Origin: Gammaproteobacteria bacterium Ga0074134
GTDB lineage: Bacteria > Pseudomonadota > Gammaproteobacteria > Ga0077554 > Ga007554
Length of the DNA: 64,000 bases
Direction: 5' to 3'
NCBI GenBank assembly: GCA_001464965.1
Contig: LNEJ01000028.1
Span: 1 to 64,000 of the forward strand
The stretch's first letter is position 1. Every line of letters begins with the position of its first letter. The translations under genes were made by a program, and so were the position numbers. Under the pieces are notes generated by a model that saw nothing but the letters and a program-made list of their open reading frames with translations, had not been told where the DNA came from and made no database searches. This document shows positions 35,878 to 45,435 of the stretch, piece after piece.

Positions 35878-37413
35878 ATGGGTTTGTTGAGATCCACCGC
35901 CACGGTCAGCGCCATGACCATGGTTTCGCGCGTGCTGGGTTTTGTGCGCGACATGGTGATTGCGCGCGTGTTCGGCGCAGGTGCGGGAGCGGATGCCTTT
36001 TTCGTAGCATTCCGTATACCCAATTTTTTACGCCGCCTGTTTGCGGAAGGGTCGTTCTCGCAGGCCTTTGTGCCCGTACTGTCTGAATACAAAACCCAGC
36101 GTAGTCACGACGAAGTGAAAAAGCTGGCCGATGATGTGGCGGGCACGCTGGGGATGTTGCTGTTTCTGATTACGCTCGCCGGCATCATTGCCGCGCCGCT
36201 GTTGATCATGATCTTTGCGCCGGGTTTTTTGGATGAGCCGCACAAATATGATCTGACAGTGGAGATGTTGCGCATCACCTTCCCCTATATACTTTTTATC
36301 TCGCTGACCGCGTTTGCCGGGGGCATACTCAACAGCTACGGACGTTTTGTCGTCCCGGCGTTGACGCCGGTTTTTTTGAACCTGGCGATGATCTGCACGG
36401 CGCTGTGGCTCGCGCCGCACATGGATGAGCCGATAGTGGCGCTGGCGTGGGGGGTATTCATTGCCGGTGTCATACAGCTGCTGTTTCAACTTCCCTTTTT
36501 GTATCGCCTGCGTCTGTTGCCGCGCCCGCGCTGGGCATGGAAACAGGAGGGGGTGCAGCGCATCCTCAAGCTGATGCTGCCCAGCCTGTTTGGCTCATCG
36601 GTGGCGCAGGTCAGCTTGCTGATCGACACGGTGATTGCCTCATTTCTGGTGACAGGCAGCGTGTCGTGGCTCTATTACTCGGATCGCCTGGTGGAGTTTC
36701 CTCTGGGGGTGTTCGGCGTTGCGCTGGCCACGGTTATCCTGCCCAGTCTGTCACTCAAGCATGCGCAGGCATCGAGCGAGGGATTCTCGCACACCATGGA
36801 TTGGGGCCTGCGATGGGTGATACTGGTCGGCACGCCTGCCATGGTCGGCTTGCTGGTGCTGGCGGGTCCCCTGCTTATTTCGTTATTTCAATATGGCAAG
36901 TACGGTGCGCATGACGTGGAAATGTCCTCGCGCAGCCTGATGGCGTATGGCTTGGGTGTGCTCGCCTTTATGCTTATCAAAGTGCTGGCGCCGGGGTTCT
37001 TCGCGCGGCAGGATACCCGCACACCGGTGCGCATTGGCCTGATTGCGCTGGGTGTCGGACTGGCGTTCAAGGCGGTGCTGGTGTTACCGCTCGCTCACGC
37101 GGGACTGGCATTGTCCTCGTCGCTGGCCGCCTATCTGAACGCGTGGTTGCTGTACCGGGCATTGCGGCGCGAAGAGGTCTACCGGCCTGAGCCGGGCTGG
37201 TGGCGCCTGATGCTGCAAGTAGGTTTTGCAAATGCCGTGATGGCGGCCTTGTTATGGTGGGGTGCGGCGGATTGGTCAGTGTGGATGGCCTGGAGAGGCT
37301 CGCAGCGCATCATGTATCTTCTGCTTTTGGTCGGCGCGGGCGCCGCGGCCTATTTTGCCTGTTTGTGGCTGACAGGAGTGCGTTACCACCATTTCCGGCA
37401 GAAGGCCAAGTGA
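35878..37413 (+). CDS. murJ: Lipid II flippase MurJ
   Basis: Inner-membrane flippase of 511 aa with about 14 transmembrane helices, MOP superfamily, which moves lipid II to the periplasmic side for peptidoglycan synthesis. Signatures are MGLLRSTATVSAMTMVSRVLGFVRDMVIARVFG at the N-terminus, NFLRRLFAEGSFSQAFVPVL with conserved Arg residues, and YGLGVLAFMLIKVLAPGFFARQDTRTPVRI in helix 9-10. AAGG precedes the ATG. ribF follows after 70 nt. Confidence 0.96.
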   Translation: MGLLRSTATVSAMTMVSRVLGFVRDMVIARVFGAGAGADAFFVAFRIPNFLRRLFAEGSFSQAFVPVLSEYKTQRSHDEVKKLADDVAGTLGMLLFLITLAGIIAAPLLIMIFAPGFLDEPHKYDLTVEMLRITFPYILFISLTAFAGGILNSYGRFVVPALTPVFLNLAMICTALWLAPHMDEPIVALAWGVFIAGVIQLLFQLPFLYRLRLLPRPRWAWKQEGVQRILKLMLPSLFGSSVAQVSLLIDTVIASFLVTGSVSWLYYSDRLVEFPLGVFGVALATVILPSLSLKHAQASSEGFSHTMDWGLRWVILVGTPAMVGLLVLAGPLLISLFQYGKYGAHDVEMSSRSLMAYGLGVLAFMLIKVLAPGFFARQDTRTPVRIGLIALGVGLAFKAVLVLPLAHAGLALSSSLAAYLNAWLLYRALRREEVYRPEPGWWRLMLQVGFANAVMAALLWWGAADWSVWMAWRGSQRIMYLLLLVGAGAAAYFACLWLTGVRYHHFRQKAK

Positions 37414-37483
37414 GGGTATTAAGCGTGTATAATCCAAAATTTGCCGTCGTGTGCTCTGTGCATAAAGTCGAAATTTCAAACTC

Positions 37484-38419
37484 ATGGAATTAATACGCGG
37501 CCTTTGTAATGTTCGCCCTCGTCATCGCGGTTGCGTGGCGACGATTGGTAATTTTGACGGGGTGCATCTGGGGCATCAGGCGGTTTTGGGGCAACTGGCG
37601 GAAAAGGCAGCGGAGTTGAATCTGCCTTCGGTGGTGATCACCTTCGAGCCATATCCCCAGGAGTTTTTTGCGCATGGTGCGGTGCCGCCGCGCCTGACGC
37701 GATTCCGGGAAAAGATCCAGGCGTTGCGCCGCTATTCGGTTGATCGTGTATTGTGCCTGCCCTTTAACCGCGCGCTATCTGAAACAAGCGCGCAGGATTT
37801 TGTGCGCCGTATTCTGGTGGAGGGGCTGGGTGTGCGCTATCTCGTGGTGGGTGATGATTTCCGTTTCGGCCACCTGCGCCAGGGTGATTTTGCCATGCTC
37901 AAGGCAGCGGGCGCGCAGCACGGTTTTCAGGTGGTGAACCGGCATACCTTCAGTATCGATGGCGCGCGCGTCAGCAGCACGCGTATCCGCGAGGCATTGA
38001 CGCGAGGCGATCTGAATGCCGCCGGGAAGCTGCTCGGGCGGCCCTATCGCATGTGCGGGCGCGTGGCGCGCGGCGATCAGCGGGGACGGACCATCGGTTT
38101 CCCCACCGCCAATATTTATCTGCATCGCAAGGCGTCGCCGGTGCAGGGTGTGTTCGCCGTGGAGGTGTTCGGGCTCGACGCCGAACCGCTTCCCGGCGCG
38201 GCGAATGTCGGCACGCGGCCCACGGTGGACGGTACGCGCGCCCTGCTGGAAGTACACCTGTTCGACTTCGCGCAGGATATTTATGGCCGCTATGTGCAAG
38301 TGGATTTTCTGCACAAGCTGCGTGATGAACAGAAGTTCGCCTCGCTGGATGATCTGAAGCGGCAAATCGCGATGGACGAGCGCCAGGCGCGTGAATTTTT
38401 CGATAGTGGATTGACTTGA
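37484..38419 (+). CDS. ribF: Bifunctional riboflavin kinase/FAD synthetase
   Basis: Makes FMN and FAD from riboflavin. The 311-aa product has the N-terminal FAD synthetase domain (CVATIGNFDGVHLGHQAVL, the HxGH nucleotidyl-transfer motif; ARVSSTRIREAL) and the C-terminal riboflavin kinase domain from about residue 185 (GRTIGFPTANIYL, conserved Thr/Asn; GTRPTVDG). The start MELIRGLCN is the usual one for this family, although no strong Shine-Dalgarno is seen. Confidence 0.96.
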   Translation: MELIRGLCNVRPRHRGCVATIGNFDGVHLGHQAVLGQLAEKAAELNLPSVVITFEPYPQEFFAHGAVPPRLTRFREKIQALRRYSVDRVLCLPFNRALSETSAQDFVRRILVEGLGVRYLVVGDDFRFGHLRQGDFAMLKAAGAQHGFQVVNRHTFSIDGARVSSTRIREALTRGDLNAAGKLLGRPYRMCGRVARGDQRGRTIGFPTANIYLHRKASPVQGVFAVEVFGLDAEPLPGAANVGTRPTVDGTRALLEVHLFDFAQDIYGRYVQVDFLHKLRDEQKFASLDDLKRQIAMDERQAREFFDSGLT

Positions 38420-38441
38420 TTTTATCTCTGTGACAAGTCTT

Positions 38442-38504
38442 TGTAGGGTGCGCTGTGCGCACCATGATGCTTGGCGAGGAATGGTGCGCACAGCGCACCC
38501 TACA
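38442..38504. repeat. Perfect 24-bp-stem hairpin repeat between ribF and ileS
   Basis: A perfect inverted repeat with 24-bp arms (38442-38465 and 38481-38504; arm begins TGTAGGGTGCGCTGTGCGCA) and a 15-nt loop. The outer part equals the palindrome at 17202-17217. It has no T-run and lies inside the presumed murJ-ribF-ileS-lspA unit, so it would form a strong hairpin in the mRNA. Confidence 0.85.
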
Positions 38505-38556
38505 TTTGTAAACCTTTTTGCCCTGGCGATTAAATGAAAAACAAAGTGAGACGGTA

Positions 38557-41427
38557 GTGACTGATTATAAAGACACCTTGAACCTGCCTCAGACAGACTT
38601 CCCGATGAAGGCCAATCTGGCGGGCCGCGAGCCGGAAATGCTCAAGCGCTGGCAGGAGCTGGATCTGTACCGCACGCTGCGCGCGACGCGCGCCGGGCAG
38701 GAGAAGTTTGTGCTTCATGACGGCCCGCCCTATGCCAATGGCGATATTCATATCGGCCACGCGGTGAACAAGGTGCTTAAGGATATCATCGTCAAGGCGC
38801 GCAGCATGAATGGCCTGGATGCGCCTTATGTGCCGGGCTGGGATTGCCATGGCCTGCCTATAGAGCTGATGGTGGAGAAAAAAATCGGCAAGGCAGGCGT
38901 CAAGGTCGATGCCAAGACCTTTCGCAAGGCATGCCGTGATTATGCACACAGCCAGGTGGCGCGGCAGAGCCAGGATTTCCAGCGCCTGGGCGTGATCGGC
39001 GACTGGGAGCGTCCTTATCTGACAATGGATTTCAAAACCGAGGCGGATATCATCCGCGCCCTGGGGCGCATTATCGATAATGGCCATTTGCACAAGGGCG
39101 CAAAGCCCGTGCATTGGTGTACAGATTGTGGATCGGCACTGGCCGAGGCAGAGGTGGAATACGAAGACAAGACCTCGCCCGCCATCGACGTACGCTTTAC
39201 AGTGCTGGACGATGAGTCCTTGAAGGCGCGTCTGCAACATGTGGCTGGGCACGAAGGCCAAGGGCCGGTCTCGGTAGTGATCTGGACCACCACGCCATGG
39301 ACGCTACCCGCCAATCAGGCGGTGGCACTGCATCCTGAGCTGGATTACGCGCTGGTGCAATGCACCACTGAACACGGCGCCGAGAGGCTGCTGCTCGCCG
39401 AAGGTCTGCTCAAGAATACAATGGCGCGTTACGGTATCGAGGAATATCACGTCATCGCCTATGGCCGTGGCGCCGATCTGGAAGGGCTGAAACTGGCGCA
39501 CCCGTTCTATGATCGCGAGGTGCCGGTGATCCTCGGTGAGCATGTCACGCTTGAGGCGGGCACCGGCGCGGTGCATACCGCTCCTGCGCATGGCCAGGAA
39601 GATTATGTGGCAGGCGCGCGTTATGGCCTGCCAGTGGACAACCCGGTGGATGCGGGCGGCAAGTTTCTGCAGGGTGTCGAATTGTTCGCGGGCGAACATG
39701 TGCTGAAGGCAAACGATCATGTGCTCGAAGTGCTCAAGGCCAAAGGCGCACTGCTTCATGCCGAGGCGATCCGCCATAGCTATCCGCATTGCTGGCGGCA
39801 TAAAACACCGATCATCTTCCGCGCCACGCCGCAGTGGTTCATCAATATGGAACAGCGCGGCTTGCGTGAACAGGCGCTTGCCGCCATTCGTGATGTTAAA
39901 TGGATCCCCGGCTGGGGTCAGGCGCGTATCGAGGGCATGGTGCAAAATCGCCCCGACTGGTGTATCTCGCGCCAGCGTACCTGGGGTGTGCCGATTGCGT
40001 TGTTTGTGCATAAAGAGAGCGGCGCTTTGCATCCATGCTCGCAGGAGTTGATCGAGGCGGTGGCGCAGCGTGTCGAGGCGGGTGGCATCGACGCCTGGTT
40101 TGAACTTGATCCCGCTGAACTATTGGGCGCTGAGGCTGCGGATTATGACAAGGTGAGCGATACGCTGGACGTGTGGTTCGACTCCGGTGTGACGCATGCT
40201 GCCGTGCTGGAGCAACGCGGCGAGCTGCAATTCCCGGCGGATATGTATCTGGAAGGTTCTGATCAGCACCGTGGCTGGTTCCAGTCGTCGCTGTTGACTT
40301 CGGTGGCGATGCGCGGCGTTGCCCCCTATAAATCAGTATTGACGCACGGCTTTACCGTGGACGCGCAGGGCATGAAAATGTCCAAGTCCAAGGGCAATGT
40401 CGTCGCGCCGCAGCAGGTGGTGAATGCACTGGGTGCCGATATCCTGCGCCTGTGGGTGGCCGCCACCGATTACAGCGCGGAGATGAGCGTATCCGACGAG
40501 ATTCTCAAGCGTACCGCCGACACGTATCGCCGCTTGCGCAACACATCGCGTTTTCTGCTTGCCAACCTGAATGGCTTTGATCCTGCGCTGCACTGCGTTG
40601 CGCCGGACAAGATGCTGGGCCTTGATGTCTGGGCAGTCGGGCGCGCCCAGCAGTTGCAAAAAGAAATCCGTGCAGCCTACGAGACATGTGAGTTTCATCT
40701 GGTTTATCAGAAAGTACACAACTTTTGTAATGTCGATCTGGGCGGCTTTTATCTCGACATCATCAAGGACCGCCAGTACACCACTCAGAGTGGTAGCCTG
40801 GCGCGGCGATCGGCGCAGACCGCGATGTACCATATCCTCGAAGGGTTGGTGCGCTGGATAGCGCCTATCCTAAGTTTTACTGCCGATGAGATATGGCAGC
40901 ATATGCCAGGACCGCGCAGTGAGTCTGTGTTTTTGGAGACGTGGTATCTTAAATATCCTTGGGGGACTCACTACAAGAGTGAATTCGCTCTCAAGGAAAA
41001 GCATCGGCGGCTATCGGGCGACTTCAATTGGGATGCTCTTGTTGCGGTGCGCGACGAGGTCAAGAAAGAGCTGGAAAAATTGCGCGTCTCGGGTGCAATC
41101 GGCTCATCGCTCGACGCCGAGGTCGATCTGTGGTGTGACGATTGTTTGTTCAATGTGCTGGGCATGTTGGAGGATGAGTTGCGCTTCGTGCTGATTACCT
41201 CTTATGCCCGCATCCATCCTGCCGCGAATCGACCCGCCGATGCAGTATGGGCAGCTGCATTTGACCAAGGCGAATTGTGGATCAAGGTCTCCGCTTCGCA
41301 GCACCAGAAGTGCATCCGCTGCTGGCACCACCGCGCCGATGTCGGCAGCCATCCCGAACATCCCGAAATCTGCGAGCGCTGCGTGGAAAACGTTGCCGGT
41401 CCCGGTGAGCAAAGGTGCTACGCGTGA
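38557..41427 (+). CDS. ileS: Isoleucyl-tRNA synthetase
   Basis: Class I synthetase of 956 aa with proofreading. The HIGH motif is in [15 protein letters not shown], the CP1 editing domain has [14 protein letters not shown], and KMSKS is in [14 protein letters not shown]-terminal zinc finger is [12 protein letters not shown]...CERCVENV. The GTG at 38557 is chosen ([19 protein letters not shown]), because known IleS proteins start near this TLNLP motif; an in-frame TTG upstream at 38518 lies near the hairpin repeat. The stop overlaps the lspA start. Confidence 0.97.
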   Translation: MTDYKDTLNLPQTDFPMKANLAGREPEMLKRWQELDLYRTLRATRAGQEKFVLHDGPPYANGDIHIGHAVNKVLKDIIVKARSMNGLDAPYVPGWDCHGLPIELMVEKKIGKAGVKVDAKTFRKACRDYAHSQVARQSQDFQRLGVIGDWERPYLTMDFKTEADIIRALGRIIDNGHLHKGAKPVHWCTDCGSALAEAEVEYEDKTSPAIDVRFTVLDDESLKARLQHVAGHEGQGPVSVVIWTTTPWTLPANQAVALHPELDYALVQCTTEHGAERLLLAEGLLKNTMARYGIEEYHVIAYGRGADLEGLKLAHPFYDREVPVILGEHVTLEAGTGAVHTAPAHGQEDYVAGARYGLPVDNPVDAGGKFLQGVELFAGEHVLKANDHVLEVLKAKGALLHAEAIRHSYPHCWRHKTPIIFRATPQWFINMEQRGLREQALAAIRDVKWIPGWGQARIEGMVQNRPDWCISRQRTWGVPIALFVHKESGALHPCSQELIEAVAQRVEAGGIDAWFELDPAELLGAEAADYDKVSDTLDVWFDSGVTHAAVLEQRGELQFPADMYLEGSDQHRGWFQSSLLTSVAMRGVAPYKSVLTHGFTVDAQGMKMSKSKGNVVAPQQVVNALGADILRLWVAATDYSAEMSVSDEILKRTADTYRRLRNTSRFLLANLNGFDPALHCVAPDKMLGLDVWAVGRAQQLQKEIRAAYETCEFHLVYQKVHNFCNVDLGGFYLDIIKDRQYTTQSGSLARRSAQTAMYHILEGLVRWIAPILSFTADEIWQHMPGPRSESVFLETWYLKYPWGTHYKSEFALKEKHRRLSGDFNWDALVAVRDEVKKELEKLRVSGAIGSSLDAEVDLWCDDCLFNVLGMLEDELRFVLITSYARIHPAANRPADAVWAAAFDQGELWIKVSASQHQKCIRCWHHRADVGSHPEHPEICERCVENVAGPGEQRCYA

Positions 41428-41903
41428 TGCTGAAATGGCTATGGGTGTCAGTGTTGGTTGTCGTGCTTGACCAAGCGGCCAAATTTCTCGCCAGCGGGAT
41501 GCTGATCTTGCACGACCCCGTGGCGGTGCTGCCTTTTTTTAATCTCACCCTTATGCACAACCCCGGCGCGGCGTTCAGTTTTCTCGCCGATGCCTCCGGC
41601 TGGCAGCGCTGGTTCTTCACTGTGCTGGCGGCCATTGTCAGCATAGTGCTGGTAGTGTGGCTGCGCCGTCTTCCGCCCCAGGAGAAGTGGATGGCTGCCG
41701 CCCTTGCGCTGGTGCTGGGCGGCGCCGTGGGCAATCTCATTGATCGTCTTATGTATGGTTACGTAGTCGATTTCATCGAGCTATATTATAAAGACTGGTA
41801 CTACCCGGCATTTAACATTGCCGATGCAGCTATCACTGTGGGTGCAGTGATGCTGGTGGTTGATACACTGCGCAGCAAGGAAAAGCAGGGCAGGCTGAGT
41901 TAG
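41427..41903 (+). CDS. lspA: Lipoprotein signal peptidase (signal peptidase II)
   Basis: Inner-membrane aspartic protease of 158 aa that removes lipoprotein signal peptides. There are four membrane helices, with [40 protein letters not shown] and [11 protein letters not shown]; the two catalytic Asp residues lie in the last two blocks. ATG 41427 overlaps the ileS stop (TGATG), and an in-frame GTG at 41415 is an alternative. The TAG stop at 41901-41903 is also the first part of a repeat element. The window encodes several lipoproteins that would be its substrates. Confidence 0.96.
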   Translation: MLKWLWVSVLVVVLDQAAKFLASGMLILHDPVAVLPFFNLTLMHNPGAAFSFLADASGWQRWFFTVLAAIVSIVLVVWLRRLPPQEKWMAAALALVLGGAVGNLIDRLMYGYVVDFIELYYKDWYYPAFNIADAAITVGAVMLVVDTLRSKEKQGRLS

Positions 41904-42050
41904 AACCTGTAGGGCGCATTGCGGCGTTAAAATCGAACTCAAAATGTTCACATACTTCGTGTATGCCCCGCTTTTTCCTTTGATTTTGCCTTGCACTGGG
42001 AACCCTTCGCTGCGCTTCTTCCCTTGATCGAGATCGTGAACAGGTTCTTA
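41900..42050. repeat. Palindromic repeat B, copy 1
   Basis: Starts TTAGAACCTGT at the lspA stop and ends CAGGTTCTTA. Its core of about 110 bp (AAAATCGAACTCAAAATG, then TCACATACTTCGTGTATGCC, then GATTTTGCCTTGCACTG) is repeated at 57813-57945. It has many short internal palindromes and no ORF. Confidence 0.75.
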
Positions 42051-42144
42051 GAGTCCTCGTCGCGGGTCTTGCCCTTTGATCCCCGATACCTCTTTGGCGC
42101 ATAAGTTGCATTGTCTCGGACATCAACACAGCCAATGAGGGAAG

Positions 42145-43197
42145 ATGATGTCTGACATAGTGACAACGCCACAGCCAGTCAATGGCCGTGGACCGCTGCT
42201 GAATACCGGGAACCCTACCGCCCAAGGCGCGGATTCAGGGGGGAAAAGTGTGTTTTATGATGCACTTGCGGCGCTGCTTGGATTGGGCGAGGCTCCGGTT
42301 TCGGCCATGCCGACTTCCCCGCCTCCCATCGATTCGCCACGTCAGGAGCTGCCAGCGGACGGCAATTCCTTGCCATCGGCGGCCGGTGTTGGATTGCCGC
42401 TTGTTCCGCCAGTTTCCATGCCGGTTTCCCTGGTGCCAGGCGGAGAGGCGCTTCCTAATACACATGATGCTTCCCCTGATGTGCTTGCTGGTAAGCTGGC
42501 GCCGCTTATTTCAGCGCCAGGGAATCAGCCGTTGCTATCACCACTCGCTCAAGCTGGGGCTGCCGCGCTTGCAATGCCATCTGCCGCATTGCCCGCGGCA
42601 CTTCCATCGGCGATGGATATGGCTGCCGGACTGTTACAGGGATCTGTGCCAGATAAAGTTGACGCGCGTGATGTGGCGTTACCGCTGAGTGGCGCAGCAG
42701 GCTATGCGGCGGCGCCTTTGTCCAGTCCCCAGGCAAGCTCCCCCGCAACAGCGCCCATCAGCACTGCCATAACTCTCCCCGTCGGCGCCGATGGCTGGGG
42801 TCAGGAGCTGGGCAATCGCGTCCAGTGGCTGGCTCATAATAGTGCACAGGCAGCGGAGCTGAGAATTAACCCGCCCCATCTTGGACCCATCGAAATACGC
42901 ATCAATGTCGATCAGGATCAAGCCAGCGTGTCGTTTAGCTCCCAGCACGTGGTGACGCGCGACGCCATTGAAGCCGCGATCCCGCGTTTGCGCGATATGC
43001 TCAGCGACAACGGCCTTAACCTGGCGAATGTCAATGTCTCATCCCAGTCCTTTTCCGATCAGCGCGGGCAGCAGGCCGGTTCTCCCGATGTTTACCGTGC
43101 ATCCTTGGACAGATCTGCCGAGGAGGTGCCAGACGATGTCTCGTCAGCCAATGTAAGCAGGGATATGGTTATAGGATTGGTGGATTATTACGCTTGA
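42145..43197 (+). CDS. FliK-like flagellar hook-length control protein (orphan)
   Basis: A 350-aa protein whose C-terminal third (from about residue 210: GWGQELGNRVQWLAHNSAQAAELRINPPHLGPIEIRINVD...VTRDAIEAAIPRLRDMLSDNGLNL) is the Flg_hook domain of FliK, which switches export from hook to filament subunits. The N-terminal two thirds is Pro/Ala/Ser/Leu-rich and low in complexity, as expected for the ruler part. AGGGA precedes, with ATG 42145 or the better-spaced ATG 42148 as start. No other flagellar gene is in the window. Confidence 0.75.
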   Translation: MMSDIVTTPQPVNGRGPLLNTGNPTAQGADSGGKSVFYDALAALLGLGEAPVSAMPTSPPPIDSPRQELPADGNSLPSAAGVGLPLVPPVSMPVSLVPGGEALPNTHDASPDVLAGKLAPLISAPGNQPLLSPLAQAGAAALAMPSAALPAALPSAMDMAAGLLQGSVPDKVDARDVALPLSGAAGYAAAPLSSPQASSPATAPISTAITLPVGADGWGQELGNRVQWLAHNSAQAAELRINPPHLGPIEIRINVDQDQASVSFSSQHVVTRDAIEAAIPRLRDMLSDNGLNLANVNVSSQSFSDQRGQQAGSPDVYRASLDRSAEEVPDDVSSANVSRDMVIGLVDYYA

Positions 43198-43300
43198 ACC
43201 TATAAAAGCAGTTAGCCACAGAGCTTGCAGGGAAAAAACAATTTTCCCGTGATACGGTTTTCAGGTTGAATAAGCACTTTGAGGCCCTGGATAGAATTAA

Positions 43301-43341
43301 GGAAGATCTGAATAATTCCATACTGGAATTCGCAGAGCAAG
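43301..43341. repeat. Short hairpin repeat, copy 2
   Basis: GGAAGATCTGAATAATTCCA followed by TACTGGAATTCGCAGAGCAAG: the same layout as copies at 17345 and 49905. The arms AATTCCA/TGGAATT pair, with weaker outer pairing of TCTG and CAGAG. Confidence 0.65.
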
Positions 43342-43818
43342 TTTTTTGATGTTCTTGATGTAATGTTGTTGTCATGTTCCCGTATTAACCTGATTACCAC
43401 GCGCTGCAATATCTCGCCTTTCTTGAGAGCAATAATTTTCTGCTTCAGATTGTTCATGAACTTTTCTGGTTTCTGGCATGGATTGTGTATTGATAAAGCC
43501 ACAACCGTATGCCGTACCGGTGCGGGTGCTTCGGGCTATGATGGCATTCTTGAGGGCGGGAGCGATATCTATGTCCTGAGGGATGGGGTTGGTAATTGCC
43601 GTTGATTAGGGAAGGTTGTCTCTATTCGGAGACGCCCTATTTGCCGGAAATGACAGTGTTTGGATTCTTTAGTGTATTTTTCGTGATATTTTTGATGATA
43701 TTCAATCAATTGTCGCCTATTTTTTGGGCATGAATACCGTGAGGGCGCTGTCTCTTTTTTGATGAGGTATCGTGTTTCTTTTTGCCTTGTGAGTGTCGGG
43801 TGATTGCCAGGGTTGGAT

Positions 43819-43847
43819 TTGATCGTGTGTCAGTTATAGGGTATATT
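43819..43847 (+). promoter_or_regulatory. Sigma-70-like promoter for the wcaJ-like gene
   Basis: TTGATC (43819-43824), a 17-bp spacer and TATATT (43842-43847). Predicted transcription starts near 43854, which lies after the in-frame ATG at 43850 and so favours translation from ATG 43928. Confidence 0.5.
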
Positions 43848-43927
43848 GAATGTCCTCAACGAAAGCTCTTTTTCCGCAAGCAGGCCAACGGTATTTTTGG
43901 CGAACGTCCGACAGTAAGAAAAATACC

Positions 43928-45337
43928 ATGCCTATTGTGCAATCGCGTGTTAATGATAGCGCACCCGCCTTAACTGCAATCTTGCAGCATGTGATTGACC
44001 CTGTGATCACGGTTGCTTCTCTCTTTGTTATCGCCTTCTTGTATGGTGTGCCTTTTGAAAAGCCATATGTAATTCTATCGATCATTGTGTTTTTGTTGTC
44101 GCTGGTTGTGTTCAAGGAGGCGGATCTTTGCCGGTCATGGCGCGATGGAGGGTTGCGCGCGCAAAGCAGCTCGCTACTGATTTCATGGCTGGCGATGCTG
44201 GCTATTTTGCTGTTCATTGGTTATGCCACGAAGTCTTCTGAGGATTTTTCCCGGCGTGTGCTTCTGACGTGGTTTGTGGCTGTGCCCATTCTGATTTTGC
44301 TCGGGCATTCCTGGGCGAGGGCGGGGCTCCGTAAATTTTATGAGACAGAAAAAAATACCCGTTCGGTGGTGATCGCCGGGATGAGCGACATAGGGCAGCG
44401 GTTAGCACGGCGGATCGCTGAAGATGCCCATTTGGGTATGTCTGTAAAGGGTTTTTTCGATGACAGAGCGACTGTGCGTCTGGAGAATGGAGCGCAGGGG
44501 GATTCAATATTGGGGCGGCTGGAAAATTTGGCGCCTTATGTCCAGGAGCACAAAATCGATCAGATTTATATCGCGCTGCCCATGATGCAGGAAGCTCGCA
44601 TTATTAAGTTGTTGGATGACTTGCGTGATACGACGGTCTCCATTTATTTTATACCCGATATCTTTTTTTTCGATCTGATTCAGGCACGCATAAGCGATGT
44701 GAACGGAGTTCCGGTAGTGTCTGTTTGCGAGACGCCGTTCGCTGGCGCGCGGGGCCTGCTCAAGCGCTTGAGCGATGTGGTGGCTGCGGGCGTGATTCTT
44801 GCGCTGTTATCACCATTGCTGCTATTAATCGCTTTGGGGGTGAAGCTGAGTTCCCCTGGCCCTGTGTTATTCAAGCAACGCCGCTACGGTCTGGATGGCG
44901 AAGAGATTGTGGTGTATAAGTTCCGCTCCATGAGTGTCTGCGAGGATGGCGATAGTATCGTCCAGGCGAGCCGGGGAGATGCACGTATTACGCGTTTTGG
45001 CGCATTTTTGCGCCGTACTTCTTTGGATGAGTTGCCGCAGTTCATCAACGTGTTGCAGGGGCGCATGAGCGTGGTTGGCCCCAGACCCCATGCCGTTGCC
45101 CATAATGAAACGTATCGTAAACTGATCAAGGGCTATATGGTGCGCCATAAAGTGCGGCCGGGAATCACGGGCTGGGCGCAGGTGAATGGACTGCGCGGGG
45201 AAACAGAGACGCTGGAGAAAATGCAGGCTCGCATAGATTATGATCTGGACTATCTCAGATATTGGTCTATGGCGCTGGATGTGAAAATCATATGCAAGAC
45301 GATTATTCTGGTATTTCTGGATCGCCGCGCATATTAA
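43928..45337 (+). CDS. Undecaprenyl-phosphate sugar phosphotransferase (WcaJ family)
   Basis: Starts exopolysaccharide repeat-unit assembly by transferring a sugar-1-phosphate, often glucose, to undecaprenyl phosphate in the inner membrane. The 469-aa product has about four N-terminal helices, then a Rossmann-like middle domain (RSVVIAGMSDIGQRLARRIA). One more helix leads into the C-terminal bacterial sugar transferase domain (KRLSDVVAAGVILALLSPLLLL, GPVLFKQRRYG, VYKFRSM, RRTSLDELPQFINVLQGRMSVVGPRPH). Start 43928 is preferred over ATG 43850 because of the promoter placement. The EpsL-like barrel gene follows after 98 nt; no glycosyltransferases, Wzx or Wzy are nearby. Confidence 0.92.
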   Translation: MPIVQSRVNDSAPALTAILQHVIDPVITVASLFVIAFLYGVPFEKPYVILSIIVFLLSLVVFKEADLCRSWRDGGLRAQSSSLLISWLAMLAILLFIGYATKSSEDFSRRVLLTWFVAVPILILLGHSWARAGLRKFYETEKNTRSVVIAGMSDIGQRLARRIAEDAHLGMSVKGFFDDRATVRLENGAQGDSILGRLENLAPYVQEHKIDQIYIALPMMQEARIIKLLDDLRDTTVSIYFIPDIFFFDLIQARISDVNGVPVVSVCETPFAGARGLLKRLSDVVAAGVILALLSPLLLLIALGVKLSSPGPVLFKQRRYGLDGEEIVVYKFRSMSVCEDGDSIVQASRGDARITRFGAFLRRTSLDELPQFINVLQGRMSVVGPRPHAVAHNETYRKLIKGYMVRHKVRPGITGWAQVNGLRGETETLEKMQARIDYDLDYLRYWSMALDVKIICKTIILVFLDRRAY

Positions 45338-45435
45338 TGTCGAGAATGGCTCGTATAGAAATCACACAATTCCGTATGTATTTTCTGATATTTTCTTAAC
45401 CCCAGCAAGAACAAATCCGCCAGCCAGTAAAATTA

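Larger units (their letters stand above)
43198..43927. other. Long AT-rich gap between fliK-like gene and wcaJ-like gene
   Basis: No gene is firmly supported in these 730 bases. They hold one hairpin repeat (43301-43341), a promoter-like pair near 43819-43847 and several short ORFs. One on the minus strand (start near 43457, MNNLKQKIIALKKGEI and on) reads like a short basic protein that runs into the hairpin repeat; it could be a relic of a gene cut by the repeat. The composition differs from the genes on both sides, which suggests an insertion or decay zone. Confidence 0.4.

Noticed and set aside
42024-42039. TTGATCGAGATCGT as a further FNR box
   Set aside because: The right arm does not match ATCAA, and the string is part of repeat B with no promoter or gene start at the right distance.
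43363-43605. 80-codon plus-strand frame in the fliK-wcaJ gap
   Set aside because: No ribosome site, no recognisable family, and it begins inside repeat-flanking sequence.
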